Shown one piece after another: positions 1-11,619 of a stretch of 64,000 nucleotides of DNA. The notes beneath the pieces are model-generated. The model did no database searches. It was not told where the DNA came from and saw only the letters and a program-made list of their open reading frames with translations. The DNA comes from Litoditis marina (taxonomy: Eukaryota; Nematoda; Chromadorea; Rhabditida; Rhabditidae), in NCBI GenBank assembly GCA_964036275.1, contig OZ038435.1, positions 13,307,634-13,371,633 on the forward strand. Reading direction: 5' to 3'. Numbering within the stretch: position 1 is the stretch's first letter; every line of letters begins with the position of its first letter. A program made the position numbers and the translations under genes.

Positions 1-87
1 AAACAGATATTTCATGACAAGTACGGGACCCTAGGGGTGATGTTGACAGAAACAATCACCATCGTACAGGGAAGCGTTAATTCATAA

Positions 88-396
88 TCTGACGTCAGAA
101 GCCGACCTATCAAGGTCAAATTCGAAAACCAGGATACCAGAAACGAATTCATACGTGTTTTCCGAAAATCACTGATCAACGTTAACTACAGTTCTCAGTT
201 GCAGGGTGGTCCTCTCCCGAGTGCAAGACGGGATCTGAGTCCACCTGAACTACAACTTCTCTATCTGATGCGAAAGGAAGCCTACTCCATGAATGCAGCC
301 GAAGGACAGACTCGCTGGTACGTACGTGATCTTGGTTTAGCCGAAGTTGATCCCAAATTCCGTCGCCCATTCACCCCCCGTAACCATCCTCAGTAG
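88..396 (+). pseudogene. LINE ORF1 C-terminal part, partial
   Basis: An open frame in the same orientation as the LINE ends at a TAG just before the endonuclease frame. It reads as a hydrophilic, Arg-rich C-terminal region (KVKFENQDTRNEF, SARRDLSPPELQLLY, RRPFTPRNHP), consistent with a LINE ORF1 protein tail. A TAA at 85-87 interrupts the same frame, which otherwise appears to continue toward the left edge, so the copy looks damaged. I recognise no catalytic motif. The assignment rests mainly on position and on plausible nucleic-acid-binding composition. Confidence 0.5.
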
Positions 397-480
397 GATA
401 AAAGGGAGCGTTTTAGAACTAGGTCCTTTAGTTCACCCTCTCAAAATGTTACTTCTACTTCCAATGTTCATGTTCTTCCT

Positions 481-1095
481 ATGCGCTGTATTTTGTCGAA
501 TATTCGATCGATCTCTACTGTTGTGAGAATTAGCCATTTGTTCGGTTATCTGTGCGCTGAAAATATCGATATTTGCTTGTTGACCGAGACATTTTTGTCT
601 GCTGACAAAACACCTGACAAGTTTCTCTATAGTCCAAACTACAAATTTGTTCGCTTTGATCGTGTTTTTGACGCTCAAAAAAGTTGTGGCGGGGGTGTTA
701 TTGCTTTCATTAGATCACATATAAAGTTTCAAGAAATAGATTTAGGAATCGAACTCAATTATCGAAATCACAAATGTGAAATAGTTTGTTTTGATCTTAT
801 TTCACATCATAACAAGTATCGTTTGTTTCTTGTTTACCGACCTCCAGACACTTCTGTTGCTCAAACCAAATCACTATGTGATGTCATCAGAAATAATGTT
901 TTAGAAACTAATAATATAATTCTCGGTGATTTCAACTGCCCACAAATTGATTGGGTTTCTCTAAATAGCCCTAGCTCGCAATCCCAACGTATGATTTTTG
1001 ACCTTGCTATCGACTTTGGTTTCCAACAATTTGTTGATTTTCCCACTCGCACTTCTGTTCAAGGGAATTCTAACACTCTTGATTTGGTTCTCTCA
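481..1095 (+). pseudogene. LINE endonuclease (EEP) domain, 3'-interrupted
   Basis: This frame encodes an exonuclease-endonuclease-phosphatase domain of non-LTR retrotransposons, which nicks target DNA to prime reverse transcription. Diagnostic pieces occur in the family order: NIRSI near the start, DICLLTETFL (catalytic Glu), GGGVIAFIRS, VYRPPD, ILGDFNCPQIDW (catalytic Asp/Asn) and NTLDLVLS at the end. The final SDH motif lies beyond the insertion, at about 7755 (NSDHTTVFFE). The frame probably begins upstream of the ATG at 481, since the preceding codons are also open. The host ORF is broken by the element at 1096. Confidence 0.9.
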
Positions 1096-1123
1096 GGCAC
1101 CGGCGTGAACCGGCCCAACTCCA

Positions 1124-3599
1124 CATCGTCTAAAAACGACTGGCCCAACACCTTATTGATTAAACTGTGGAGTTGGGCCGGTTCAAATTCCAGAGCTGTG
1201 GAGTTGGGACGGTTCGCGTACGTTGTGGCAACCCTATCGATTGCCTAAAAAGCCAGCGATGTCATTTTTGACAACAAACAAGAAATGACGCTCTAAACAT
1301 CGTCTTCATTCTATTGTAAAAACCTGCATTAAACAATGTTTGCCGCTGGTTTTTCTGTAATCAATAACCTCTAATCATCTAAAATCTATTCACGTCGCAT
1401 TTGGCAACCAAAAAAAGTCATTATCATTGAGTACAGTAGGTATCAAAAATGAAGTTTCCGAAAAAATAGGATGTTTTTCTTTCAAATCCAGAGTAAAAGT
1501 GAATTATTGCCTTCTACTCTCAAATGACATTCATTCATTGACTTTTAATTTTGAATGAATCATTCCTGGTACCTCGCATTTTCGTTAAGATAGCACAAAC
1601 ATGTTCAAAACGTGAGTGTTTAGGTTTCCGAAAAAGTACAGAACTCATGGGGTTTTGAAGCAGTTGTTCAAATCTGGGGAAACGCAGTTCTATTTCTCTA
1701 CGAATGCCCACCCTTCTCTAGGTTCCAAGTTTTTGAGATCGTTTTCAGTGTTTGAACCACAGAAAAAAGGTCCAGTGTAACATTTTGAGTTTATGTTTTG
1801 AGAAAATCGAGTTCCGAATGTGAGAAGTTCTCGAATGACTCATTCGAGAGACAAAAATCTTATGTGATGATAGACACGTTGAGTCGAGTTTCTAGTTTCA
1901 CTTGGGCTCCCACGTTTTTTGACGTTCGACATTTTTGATGAGTGTGCTTTCAATGTTGCGCGAAATCATATTTTTCTGTGCCCCTTCTCTTCACGTGCAC
2001 GATCATTTGTGAATCCGCGTGATTCTCGACTTGAATACGAACGTAAGCTGATACTTGTCCGTTAACCGTGGAACCGTCTCGATCAATGTACGTTTCGCTT
2101 CCCTGCGACGTACGGCATAACCGCGTTTTGACGTAGCTCAGGCAGTTTTGTACGGTATTAGGAGAATTTCTCCTGTTCAAGGAACAATCGAAAGAAAACA
2201 GTGAACTCATCGGACCCGTATAGGAATAAACAGAACATTCTAAAGGCTTCTGGTGGTTCCAGTACAAATGATCATAACGTAACAACATGTACACATTATG
2301 AATGTGACGTGGTAACACATCATTAGCGCAGCAACACTTCCTATCCCTCTCCTGAGATGGATATTGAGATGGTTCACGTCTTAGACTGTAGAAGACAAAT
2401 CAGTCCTGTCTCCGGAAAGTTTGCCATTTGCGGTGGAGTGAAGCAGCGGAAGCGAAACAGAAGCAAAAAATCGAATATCTGTTGTTTGTTGGTAGCGGCT
2501 ATACAATGTCGAGCGTATGCTAGGTTGATTAGACGTCTTTATGTTTCACCACTAAGAAAGAATGATTCCGTGAATGGCGGGTTCGATACGTAGTTGTACG
2601 CGAGCTGGAGACTTTCTTTGGGTATCAATCGAAGTTCCTTGAATTTTGCACGATTTCGTTGGTTGAATTGTTGTTACATCTTCTAATTTGAATGAGTCCA
2701 AAAACAAGGAAGTTTTGCTGGAAATAGTCTGCCGCGATATGAAATAAAACATTCGCAAGGACCTCGAGCTCGTGTAAAGCACGCTCGGAGGTGTCCTCGA
2801 AATGTTCGGCCTAATAATTTGACTGTGAAGGGGAGATCGGTAATCAGTGTGCTGAATCCATGCTTCCAACAGTGGTCTCATATATTGGTTGCTGTGAACC
2901 ATATATTCTTGCCCGGAACGAAACTATGCGTGAAGGCAAATGAGCAAACAGGCGTCGTGGTTCAGCGAACTCGACAGTAGTTGTACAGAATGACAGCTCG
3001 ATGACTTTTGGTTACTTGAAGTAAAAAATGAGTACATACAACCGGTAAGGAGTTCGGCGTGGTCAATGTGAACGTAACTGCGCAATTTGAGTACCTAACT
3101 GGCCACACGCAGAGCGTATGTCGGTCAGGTTTCAACTATTTCGGCAGCTTCTTGCTAGAACTAGCATTGGCGATATCTACGTCGATGTTTGTTAGTTGAA
3201 CCTGGTTTTGAGCGAACATCCCTGAATGTATTTTGTGTTGGGACTACAGAACCATTTTGGTGGAATGATCGGGATAACGCATCAAGATGCGAAAAATACA
3301 GTCATGATGAATCGTGAGTGACTGAGAAAAGAACGCTCAACGAGCAACACGTTATTGACCTCTATTCAATCATGGTCCAGATTTAGTTAGCGTAATGAGT
3401 TTGTGGTATCTGCTCGTCTAGCTTGGCATCTGCAATGCCGTCAGCGCTGGCTGATAGATCATCCAGGGTTCTGGAGGTAAAAACGGCAGCGTTTTTTTTC
3501 AATCTGGGCGACTATCATGTTTTCTTCCGGTTCCGTTCGTGATGCGATTAAAGAATAGAATAGAATAGAATAGAATAGATTCATTCGTGGATAGAATAG
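1124..3599. other. Interior of the TIR element, no recognisable gene
   Basis: Only short, mutually overlapping open frames occur here (for example about 1950-2318 and 2552-2902 on the minus strand), and none matches a family I recognise. An AATAG microsatellite lies near 3554-3578. The segment next to 3600 may be the 3' part of the RTE relic, but I could not trace its motifs that far. Confidence 0.6.
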
Positions 3600-4768
3600 A
3601 ATCACATCTCTTTGACGAACTCCTCATTCGATATCGACCTCTAACTTTGTTCCATTGACCTCAATTGTACTGACAGCTAAAGTGTTAATATGCTGAAGGA
3701 CTGGACCAGTTGAGGATGAGCACCGATCTTTTCAAGCGACGTCCAGATGGAAATGTGTTCGACACTTTCAAAGGCTTTCGCCAAGTCGACTGCACACAGA
3801 AACAGTGGTAGTCAATATTTTTCTATCACTTGAAGAACGATGTGGATGTTGTCGGCGGTACCCTACTGTTTTCGGAAACTCATCTCTTTTTCGGACATTT
3901 GATCTTTCATGAGCGGCTCCATTCGGTTCGAAGTGCAATGAGAAAGCAGTTCGTACATTGTGTTGGAAAGAGTAATGGGTCGGTAATTGGATATGGAATT
4001 GGATATGGAGTTTTGGAAATGGCCACAGAATAGTTGTCCAGATTGCCGTCGACGTCTTTAAAATTCACAAGTTTTTTTCAGCTGCATTTCCCATCATTCA
4101 AACAGTTTTGAGACTGGTTCCTTGGTCGAATGCGTGTTTGAGACGAGATTCGTGTCTTCGACGAATGTCTTCATTGCGACTGAATCTGGCCGCTTTACTG
4201 GTCATAGTGAATTGAACCCGACTAAAGGGAGTATTGTTCGACTGCAGAATGTATGCGAAACATCAAATCCAGTGTTCATTGAGATATGAAAGGCTCTGGC
4301 GTCATTTGTGATGTGGCAACTTGGTAGGCTGTTCGGAGACAACGACTGATATGTTCAGGAAGACCATTCGTGTAGAGAGCTCTCACATCTGTGCTACCGA
4401 CAAACGACATTTCGAAATCGAACAGGGCCCGGTTCACAAAACGAATCTTTTCTGGCTGAGTTGCTTTCTTTTTGTTCCTCCGATAAACGAGAGTTGACCG
4501 CATAGTATCCGATGAATATCAAAGTGAGGCTGCGGTAAACGAGAAAACCTGTACCGTGGATACTGTTATGTGCGTAACAGTATAAAACGTCACCGGATGG
4601 CTGTGTTTCCACCACAGTATCCTTTCTTCTGACTTCTTGTAGAGCAAGTATGTCCCATCAAATCTTCTCCAGTTCACTGAGCGTGAGTTGCATTTTGGCC
4701 ACTTGGTCCGATCCACGACAGTTGAGAGAGCAGAGACTGAGGTAGTCTGGTGGAGAGTTTGAAACCAT
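3600..4768 (-). pseudogene. Decayed RTE-type LINE (endonuclease plus RT)
   Basis: Minus-strand translation, ignoring stops and frameshifts, gives RTE hallmarks in order. From 4768: MVSNSPP, SLNCRGSDQVAKM, SELEKI (then a stop), LALQEVRRKD, SGDVLYCYAHNSIHGTGF and AVNSRL (endonuclease). From about 4000 down: YRPITLSNTMYELL, then NRMEPLM, FRKQ (then a stop), TADNIHIVLQVIEKY (then a stop), LCAVDLAKAFESVEH, IWTSLEKIGAHPQLV and GVRQRD (RT fingers/palm). At least four in-frame stops and frame changes show it is dead. The YADD region was not found. It lies wholly inside the TIR element, so it is a nested insertion or captured cargo. Confidence 0.85.
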
Positions 4769-7269
4769 GGTCCCCAAATCCAGCTCGGCTCGTGAGACTC
4801 AAATCAACTCGATGGGAGGCAAATGCGAACAGACCGCACGCCACGACAAACGAAATGAGAGCCGCCTGCCTAAATGTGGCGATGAAAAGTTTTATTTTTC
4901 TTCACTTTTCTCTCTCGGGTTGATCGTAGTTTTCTAGGCATCTGTGAAAGACCACCTTGTGTGGAGAATATTTTTGCGTTCTTTCATACTTCGGAGCGAT
5001 GCAAGACAAGAGAGCCTATCCGGTGATCAGAAGCATCAACCGCGACATGATGAAGTTTTGAATGGGATCGTAGTGTGTTAACAGTAGATCCAAATCAAGA
5101 TGTGCTTGAGCTTTCGCGGAGAGCTGGGCGTTTGCTTGACTAGTTGAAGAGTGTTTTTTATGAGTAGAGCGTACAGTGGTGCACGTAGCTCGGGCACGAC
5201 CCCTCTGCAGTTGTTTATGAGTTCTGGAAACGAGCAAAACTCAGCAAGGAATAACTCAGTTATGTTGGGAGCAGGGTGGCACTCATGAGATGATGTTGTT
5301 GCCGAGGCAGGTGACCGAAGTTGAGGATCCTCTTGGATAGTGCGTCCAAATGACTTGTATTCTTGTGATGGTGCGGCCAGTGACGACAACGCCATCGTTG
5401 TGAACTGCCACCTCAAAAAGTCCAGGAATCATAGAAATTCAATGATTTGCTAAAAGACGCCAGGGGCATATATTACTTCAAAGGAGATATAAGCGTAACG
5501 AAACAGTCGCCTTAATGAATGTGTCTCACGCGGTGAACAGTGGGTGCATGCACAGCATTAGCGAGTCGTTGAGTAAAGTAAAGAAACGGCACAGAGTCGT
5601 TTCAGAAAACATATCATGTTTCAACTTTGGGACTTTTTTGAAAAGTGTTTGATCCAGGTTCCGAGTTTACAGTGAATAACTACTGTAGGTCTGACTACTG
5701 ATCTTGCGATTAAGTTATCTTGTTGATTAATGGTACAGAACAACACAACTCACTGGAATACAAAGTCCTTGCCAACCCGAACGATCAACCAAACACGTAA
5801 TCGAACCTCTTCGCTCAAACCTACATACGAAGCTCAAACCTACATACGAGCTAGCTGGTCTAGTGAACGGTTTGAACTAAATCGCAAAACGAATTACTCT
5901 GAATGAACGCATCTGAAGTTCTTCGCCGCGGTTTTCTTCGATTCCAACACCATGAAACGCCTCTTATGATGTGCTGTTTTGTGGCAAAGTTTGAACCTTT
6001 TCCTGGAGAACTTTGAGCGATCGGTGTGGGTCGCCAGTGATGGGCGCGGTTTGATTCAGAAAGAACACCCGGTGCGTGAGTTCGCACACGAAAAAAGCAA
6101 CGTAAGAACAAATGGGAAAAGCCTGCACGAGTCATGGCAAAGTTATGTCTGTGAGCCAGGAAGTAGTACCACCGTATGAAAGGGAACGACGGACGTCTCT
6201 GGGGTATCAAACAAGGTGACGGTTCATAAGTGTTTGTTCGAGTTCGCTTGTACGATTACACCAGAGACTCCACCAGATATGTATGTAGTGTCTGATTGTT
6301 GCATCACGTTGTACTACCTGCTATATTCAAACATTTACCGTCGTAGATCAGCTTGGGTTACTCTGAGGGGGAGGAGGTTAAGAGACCGCTGTGAGTGCCC
6401 AGGTTCCGGTGGCGTAGGTGAGTGTTCGGAGGTGTGAGTTGAAGAGGGAGCATTTCAAGTTGTTGAAATCAGTGAACGAGGAGATGACTGACATAATGCT
6501 CGTTGATGAAGGAGCTAGCTTCGTCTGATGGTGATCTTTCGATCGTGTAGCCGGATGAAATTTCAATCAAGTCGAAATCCTTCGTATATTCTGTGTTCCT
6601 GACTGGTCTCTATGACTCTCATAACAGGATACTGTCTTCATTGAACAGAAGCCGAGACAGAATCCTGTCTGTTTGAGAGGTTGTTCGGATTCTGAAGATT
6701 TTTTTCTATGCGGACCAGGTTCATTTCAGAATTAATTTAGTTTCCGTCGTCAATATAGCGTTGAGAGGTATGAACACGGAAGAGATTCTGGGGCTGATTC
6801 TTTGAAGGTCTCATTTCATTGTCCCAATGTGTGTTTCCATGCGTGGCTTTGACTATTCTAGAGCACGTTAGAGACTGTACATTAGGCGGATAGTGTAAGA
6901 CAGTAGTGTGAGAGAGTGAGTAAACGTGATATAGCGCCAGACAACTAAGTGTAGGAGACGTAGATGATAAATGCGCAGAGCGCAGACACTGATCTGTCTT
7001 CTTTTCGAAAATGCAATCGACAAAGCGCGCATGTATACACTATCGAGTCGAGATTGTTTCAAACTCTGAAACACACCGGACATCCATGATTATTGAGAGA
7101 ACAAAACTAAACAAATCGAGTCGATTAAACAAAAACGAGTTCGAAAACACGTTCTCTGAACGTAACAGAGGGACTGAAGGAGAGAATTTTCGTGCCGGTA
7201 ATATCGCGCTCACGAATGGAAACAAGCGAACAAATTTTTCTTGGAAACTCGAAGCTGAACATGACTCAA
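4769..7269. other. Interior of the TIR element, unassigned
   Basis: No gene is supported. Open frames of about 60-115 codons overlap on both strands (for example 5860-6210 minus and 5979-6179 plus) without family motifs or splice structure. The sequence is unique within this window apart from the MITE copy that begins at 7270. Confidence 0.5.
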
Positions 7270-7393
7270 AGCAGGACGATTATGTGAACCAATTCCGTAT
7301 CAACGGTCCTTTAAACTGCAATTCAAAAATGTATTTCAGTTTAAAAGACACAAGCATTGTGATTGGACCACATATATAATCGTGCTTCTTTAA
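7270..7393. mobile_element. MITE family A, copy 1
   Basis: A short inverted-repeat element whose left arm starts AGGACGATTATGTGAACCAA and whose right arm ends in the near-complement TTGGACCACATATATAATCG. The centre has ACGGTCCTTTAAACTGCA and its diverged complement. It matches three other copies near 54.6, 59.8 and 60.1 kb. It is nested within the larger TIR element. Confidence 0.8.
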
Positions 7394-7697
7394 GGAATAT
7401 AAGAGTAAAAAATGACTCAAGGAAATGAAAGGGTGAAAATTGGGTTCGAAGTAAATTTTGATTTTTATTATTGGTTTATGTTTTGTTCCAGAGTTCAAAA
7501 ATCATTATTGATTTTTTTGTAGGCCAGCCAACCCCACGAAAAATGAACCGGCCCAACTCCAAATGCAAACCGGCCCAACTCTAGAGCGCCTAAAACGACT
7601 GGCCCAACTCCTCAAAATAAACGGGTGCTGGACTAGTCACTGACTGGAGTTGGGACGGTTCGCATTTGGAGTTGGGCCGGTTCACGCCGGTGCCTAA

Positions 7698-9890
7698 GTA
7701 TCTGATCTTGACACTGCCATTTCGCATGTATCTCCCAGGCCTCCTCTGATCAATTCTGATCACACTACAGTGTTCTTTGAACTAGCTTTGCAATGTGCTA
7801 AGCATTCACCCAAGAAACCAATACTCAATTATCGCAAAGCAAATTATGAGATCATTAATACATTTCTTGCTAACGTCAATTGGGTTTTGGAATTTGAGAA
7901 CTGTAACAATTTCCAACAAAAGTACGACAAATTTGTTTACATTTTGACTACTCTTATTGCCGAAAATTGCCCTGTTATTGGATTTGGTAGAAAACCTTCT
8001 AATGTTTCTAAGGCCCTGCGTAGATTATATGCAAAGAAAAGGAATATTTATAGTCTTGATCATTCTAGTGCTGCCTATAAAAGTCAGTACAAAGATATAA
8101 ATCGCGAAATTAAGAAGCAAATTCAATCTGAACGATCCCGCACTGAAAATTATGTTGAATCGAACCAACTTTCTGTATCTCAATATATAAAGAATAGGTT
8201 GAAACTACGTAAAGAGATACCTACCTTGGCAAATCCATTGAATTGTAATGAATTTGCCGTCGATGACGACGAAAAGGTAGAATATTTTAAAAATGTGTTT
8301 GTTAATAACTCTGTTCCATATGACTCTGATAGTTATTGTCCCCCCATTTTCCCTGCTTGCCGCTCTGTTAATTGCCCTATTAGTTTTTCACCTGAACTTG
8401 TTTATTCATATCTTTGTAAACTTCCAAATAAGACATCGTTCTCTTTGGAAGGTATAGACCAGTTTGTACTCAAGAAATGTGCTGTTTCTTTAGCTCTCCC
8501 TCTTAGTATATTATTTTCACATTGTTATCTCAATTCTGAATTTCCTGATCAGTGGAAAGTTTCCGTTACTGTACCTGTACATAAAAAAGGTGCTTTATCG
8601 AACCCTAATAACTATCGACCGATTTCTCTGACCTCTCCAGTATGTAGACTCATGGAAAGGATCATAACTGATCGCGTTAGATTTAGCTACAAACATTTGA
8701 TTGTTCCGAACCAGTTCGGTTTTATGAAAAAGAGATCTTGCAATTTAGCTCTGATAGAATCTATAACACAATGGCAGCTGAGTTTGAAGTCACGTAATTA
8801 TGTCGATGTACTATATTTTGATTCCAGAAAAGCATTTGATATGGTTTCTCACCGTAAGCTGATTATGAAACTAGTTGCATTGGGCTTCGACTCAAATTTA
8901 GTTGCTTGGTATCAATCATTTTTGATAAATCATACAAGTTTTGTTAAAGTTGGTGACAGCCTATCTAAAACAAAGTTAAGCATTACCTCAGGTGTGCTAC
9001 AAGGTACAGTAAGTCTAAGTGGCCCTCGATTGTTCCTATTTTTTATAAATGATTTGTGCTTGTCTATCTCTCAGTCTGTTAACTATGTTTTGTTTGCTGA
9101 CGACATCAAGATTTATGGTAGTGATCACAGTATGCTACAAGACAATAACCCTTGTTTATCTTACGTTGTAAAAAATGAGTTGATTAATGGAACGACTTCA
9201 ACACGTGATTTAGGTGTAATCGTGGACGATAAATTAAAGTTCGAAAAACACATCAACTCTAAAGTTGCGCTAGCTAATCTCAAGGCTGGATATATTCTAC
9301 GAGCTTTCAGATTTGTTGATGAACAAAAATACATTGCTTTATTTAACATCTATGTTAGGCCAATTATTGAGTATTGTTCAGAAGTCTTTAATCCCCCCGC
9401 CAACTCAAAATTAGCTATTAGGCTCGAAAGTCCTCTGCGTAGGTTCACCAAAAAAGTTTGCATTCGATGCAATCTACAGTATTCCTCATACAAAGATCGA
9501 TTGAGTATTCTAAACACTCAATCGTGTTATTCTAGAAGAATCGGAATTGATATCTTGCAAGCCCACAAAATGTTATCTGGTAAATCGGAATTGGTCAGGT
9601 GTCCCTTAGTGCGCAGTCGTAATCTTCGGCATAGAAATAGATTAGTTCGTCAACCTGTATATTATCATAATGAAAATTGGTTTTTCGCTCGTGTAGAGAA
9701 ACAATGGAACTGTCTGACCCGCAACTCGCACGAATACATGTCATTAGGTCAGTTACGCAACTTCTTAAGAACGGTGGATGTATATATGTTTTCGGAGATG
9801 TTCCTAGATTCCTCATGTAACTTTGTTTGTTTGTTTTGTTTTTCCTCTCAGTTTTTTTTATATATATATTGTACAATTTTATTCAATTGA
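7698..9890 (+). CDS. LINE reverse transcriptase frame, mostly intact
   Basis: This long open frame (706 codons from the ATG at 7770) carries the end of the endonuclease domain (NSDHTTVFF) and a non-LTR reverse transcriptase: YRPISLTSPVCRLMERII, NQFGFMKKRS, LYFDSRKAFDMVSH (motif A Asp), SGVLQGTVSLSGPRLFLF (motif B region) and YVLFADDIKIYG (catalytic FADD). The C-terminal part RDLGVIVDDKLKFEKHI is typical of CR1/Jockey elements. Two oddities suggest damage. The GVxQGS..GP loop has extra residues, and the stretch between FADD and RDLGV is shorter than usual. The frame is otherwise uninterrupted, so the copy is fairly young, but it is inactivated by the upstream insertion. Confidence 0.9.
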   Translation, partial: VSDLDTAISHVSPRPPLINSDHTTVFFELALQCAKHSPKKPILNYRKANYEIINTFLANVNWVLEFENCNNFQQKYDKFVYILTTLIAENCPVIGFGRKPSNVSKALRRLYAKKRNIYSLDHSSAAYKSQYKDINREIKKQIQSERSRTENYVESNQLSVSQYIKNRLKLRKEIPTLANPLNCNEFAVDDDEKVEYFKNVFVNNSVPYDSDSYCPPIFPACRSVNCPISFSPELVYSYLCKLPNKTSFSLEGIDQFVLKKCAVSLALPLSILFSHCYLNSEFPDQWKVSVTVPVHKKGALSNPNNYRPISLTSPVCRLMERIITDRVRFSYKHLIVPNQFGFMKKRSCNLALIESITQWQLSLKSRNYVDVLYFDSRKAFDMVSHRKLIMKLVALGFDSNLVAWYQSFLINHTSFVKVGDSLSKTKLSITSGVLQGTVSLSGPRLFLFFINDLCLSISQSVNYVLFADDIKIYGSDHSMLQDNNPCLSYVVKNELINGTTSTRDLGVIVDDKLKFEKHINSKVALANLKAGYILRAFRFVDEQKYIALFNIYVRPIIEYCSEVFNPPANSKLAIRLESPLRRFTKKVCIRCNLQYSSYKDRLSILNTQSCYSRRIGIDILQAHKMLSGKSELVRCPLVRSRNLRHRNRLVRQPVYYHNENWFFARVEKQWNCLTRNSHEYMSLGQLRNFLRTVDVYMFSEMFLDSSCNFVCLFCFSSQFFLYIYCTILFN

Positions 9891-10398
9891 ATTCATCATT
9901 GATATTAGTTTGTATTTAAACGCTCCCTTGTAAGATGGTGATGTCTTTGTCGACATTATCCCTAGGGCCCCGTATTCGGCATAGAAACTCAGTTCATCTT
10001 ATGATATCTGTCACTTGAACATGTGTTTTCTTTCTATGCTCGAATGAATCATTATTATTATTAATCTGTCGATCAAATTGTGGAGTACACAAAAAAAAAC
10101 CGATGGGAGAATGAAAAACAAATCATATTAAAAATCCAGGGACCTCTTCAAAACCATTAACACCCACAGTTGGCAAGAAATTTGACCTAACGCCAAATAT
10201 TCATGAGAGTCACGAGTCAAGCAGTTCCAATTTCTCTCGACACGGGCGAAAAACTAAATTTCACTATGACAGCGTACAGACTGACAAATTGATCTATTTC
10301 TATTCATTTTCAGAATTCATTTGTTTTATGGGTTTTCATTCGTTTATAAGGTTCGCTAATTCTGAATCAAGCCTGCTAGGCTTGATTTAAGCTAACCG

Positions 10399-10562
10399 GA
10401 GTACATATGTCTCCGGCATCAATATCCCACCCTGCGTCTTTTCAAACATGCGCTATTTTTCTGCTCTCACAACCCGCTGGAATGAATAAGACAAGAAATA
10501 GTGTAGCAGAGCGAGAGACGCAGGATGGGATGAAGGTGCCGGTATCTTCGAGCATACGTAGT
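10399..10562. mobile_element. MITE family B, copy 1
   Basis: A palindromic non-autonomous element. The left arm contains CCCACCCTGCGTCTTTTCAA and the right arm contains GAGAGACGCAGGATGGGATG, ending near CTTCGAGCATACGTAGTC. Clearer full copies lie at 23330-23502 and 32603-32764, where the arm reads GAGTACGTATGCTAGAAGAT. Confidence 0.75.
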
Positions 10563-11276
10563 CGGTACTCGGGGGATGTGTGCAGTTTGGTACTTCTGCT
10601 TTTTGGTGAAATTTTTAAACATTTAGACGTATACCAACAAATTCAGTCATTTCTATAGGATTTCTACTGAATAAATCACCAACAAATTCTGACATCAACT
10701 GTTGATGTCCGTGGAGGGTGAAGCTTTTTTTCAGCTCGCCACATAGATACCGCAACAAATGAGGGGAGAACCCTGGTGATTAGGGTTTTTAAAAATAAAA
10801 CTCGAACTCGAAAAACTCAACCTTTCGAAAACTCGAAAAACACGAAATTCACGACTCGATTAACAACCCTAATGATGGTGTAGAGTGAAAGCCGACCAGT
10901 AACCACTTTACCACTCGACTCTTAGTTTCAATTAGTTCTCAGTTGTTTTCTGGCTATTCATTTAAATGGTTCAGAAATTTGTGGAAACCATTGAAAAAGG
11001 TTTCCTGTGTCAAAATCTGATACCACTTCTATACCTCGGTTTACTTCCATTTTCAATTTCTATGTGAAAATCATAAAGATGTTATCCCGCACGAACTTTT
11101 GACTTTGGTTCGAGTATCAGACAGACATGTTCCAACGATTTTCATTGAAGATTACAACGAGTTCCATTTTAAACCTTCATTCAAGAAGTACCGTTGATGT
11201 AGATTCATCCTTTCTCAAGACGAACGAAAAAAGTGTTCCCAAAACTACGAACTACAATTACTTGAACTTTCAGAGT

Positions 11277-11413
11277 TTGTAGTAATAAACAATAAACATC
11301 CAGAAGACACTACCAAAACATGGAGAAAACCCAAAATGGCCAATATACCGAATTTCGATCTACAGCAGATTACTGTAAAGGGCAATGAGTGGGTGAAACA
11401 GACTATAGTTTTC
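11277..11413. repeat. Repeat family F, right-hand part
   Basis: TTTGTAGTAATAAAC through CAGAAGACACTACC to CAGATTACTGTAAAGGGCAA and CAGACTATAG matches the right half of the element at 27872-28107 and overlaps in content with 24880-25022. It ends in the same CAGACTATA terminus. Confidence 0.6.
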
Positions 11414-11619
11414 CAAGTAATCAGTGGAAACGGGTAGAAAATCAGTTTCGCATGTTCAAAATATGACCGTAGATTGATGAATACGTGGTAGTTTGATCAC
11501 CGTTATAATTGTATCATGCTGCTTTGAACTAATATCTATTAACAAAATACAACTGGTAGAAAACTAATGTTGGATCTACGAAGCTATATTCCTCATCCAA
11601 TCAAAAACTATGGTATATT

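Larger units (their letters stand above)
1096..7694. mobile_element. 6.6 kb terminal-inverted-repeat element inserted in the LINE
   Basis: The ends are perfect 28 bp inverted repeats beginning GGCACCGGCGTGAACCGGCC (1096-1123 and 7667-7694). The flanks are TCA on the left and TAA on the right, a 3 bp duplication with one mismatch. Removing the element plus one flank copy restores the LINE frame. Subterminal regions at both ends repeat the GAACCGGCCCAACTC core several times in both orientations (1108-1216 and about 7545-7690). A 3 bp duplication is typical of PIF/Harbinger-like DNA transposons, but I see no transposase, so the superfamily is open. The interior is mostly unrecognised apart from an RTE relic and one small MITE. 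Confidence 0.85.
1..10061 (+). mobile_element. CR1/Jockey-type LINE, split by an inserted element
   Basis: A non-LTR retrotransposon enters from the left edge and ends near an ATT-rich tail (ATTATTATTATTA, about 10049-10061). In order it holds the end of an ORF1-like frame, an apurinic endonuclease domain, a 6.6 kb foreign insertion, and the reverse transcriptase. The endonuclease frame up to 1095 and the RT frame from 7698 join in phase once the insertion and one 3 bp target-site copy are removed (…LVLS then VSDLD…). This shows that both halves are one element. Its 5' end lies outside the window. Family placement rests on the RT motifs (FADD, AFD.VSH) and the tail. Confidence 0.88.
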
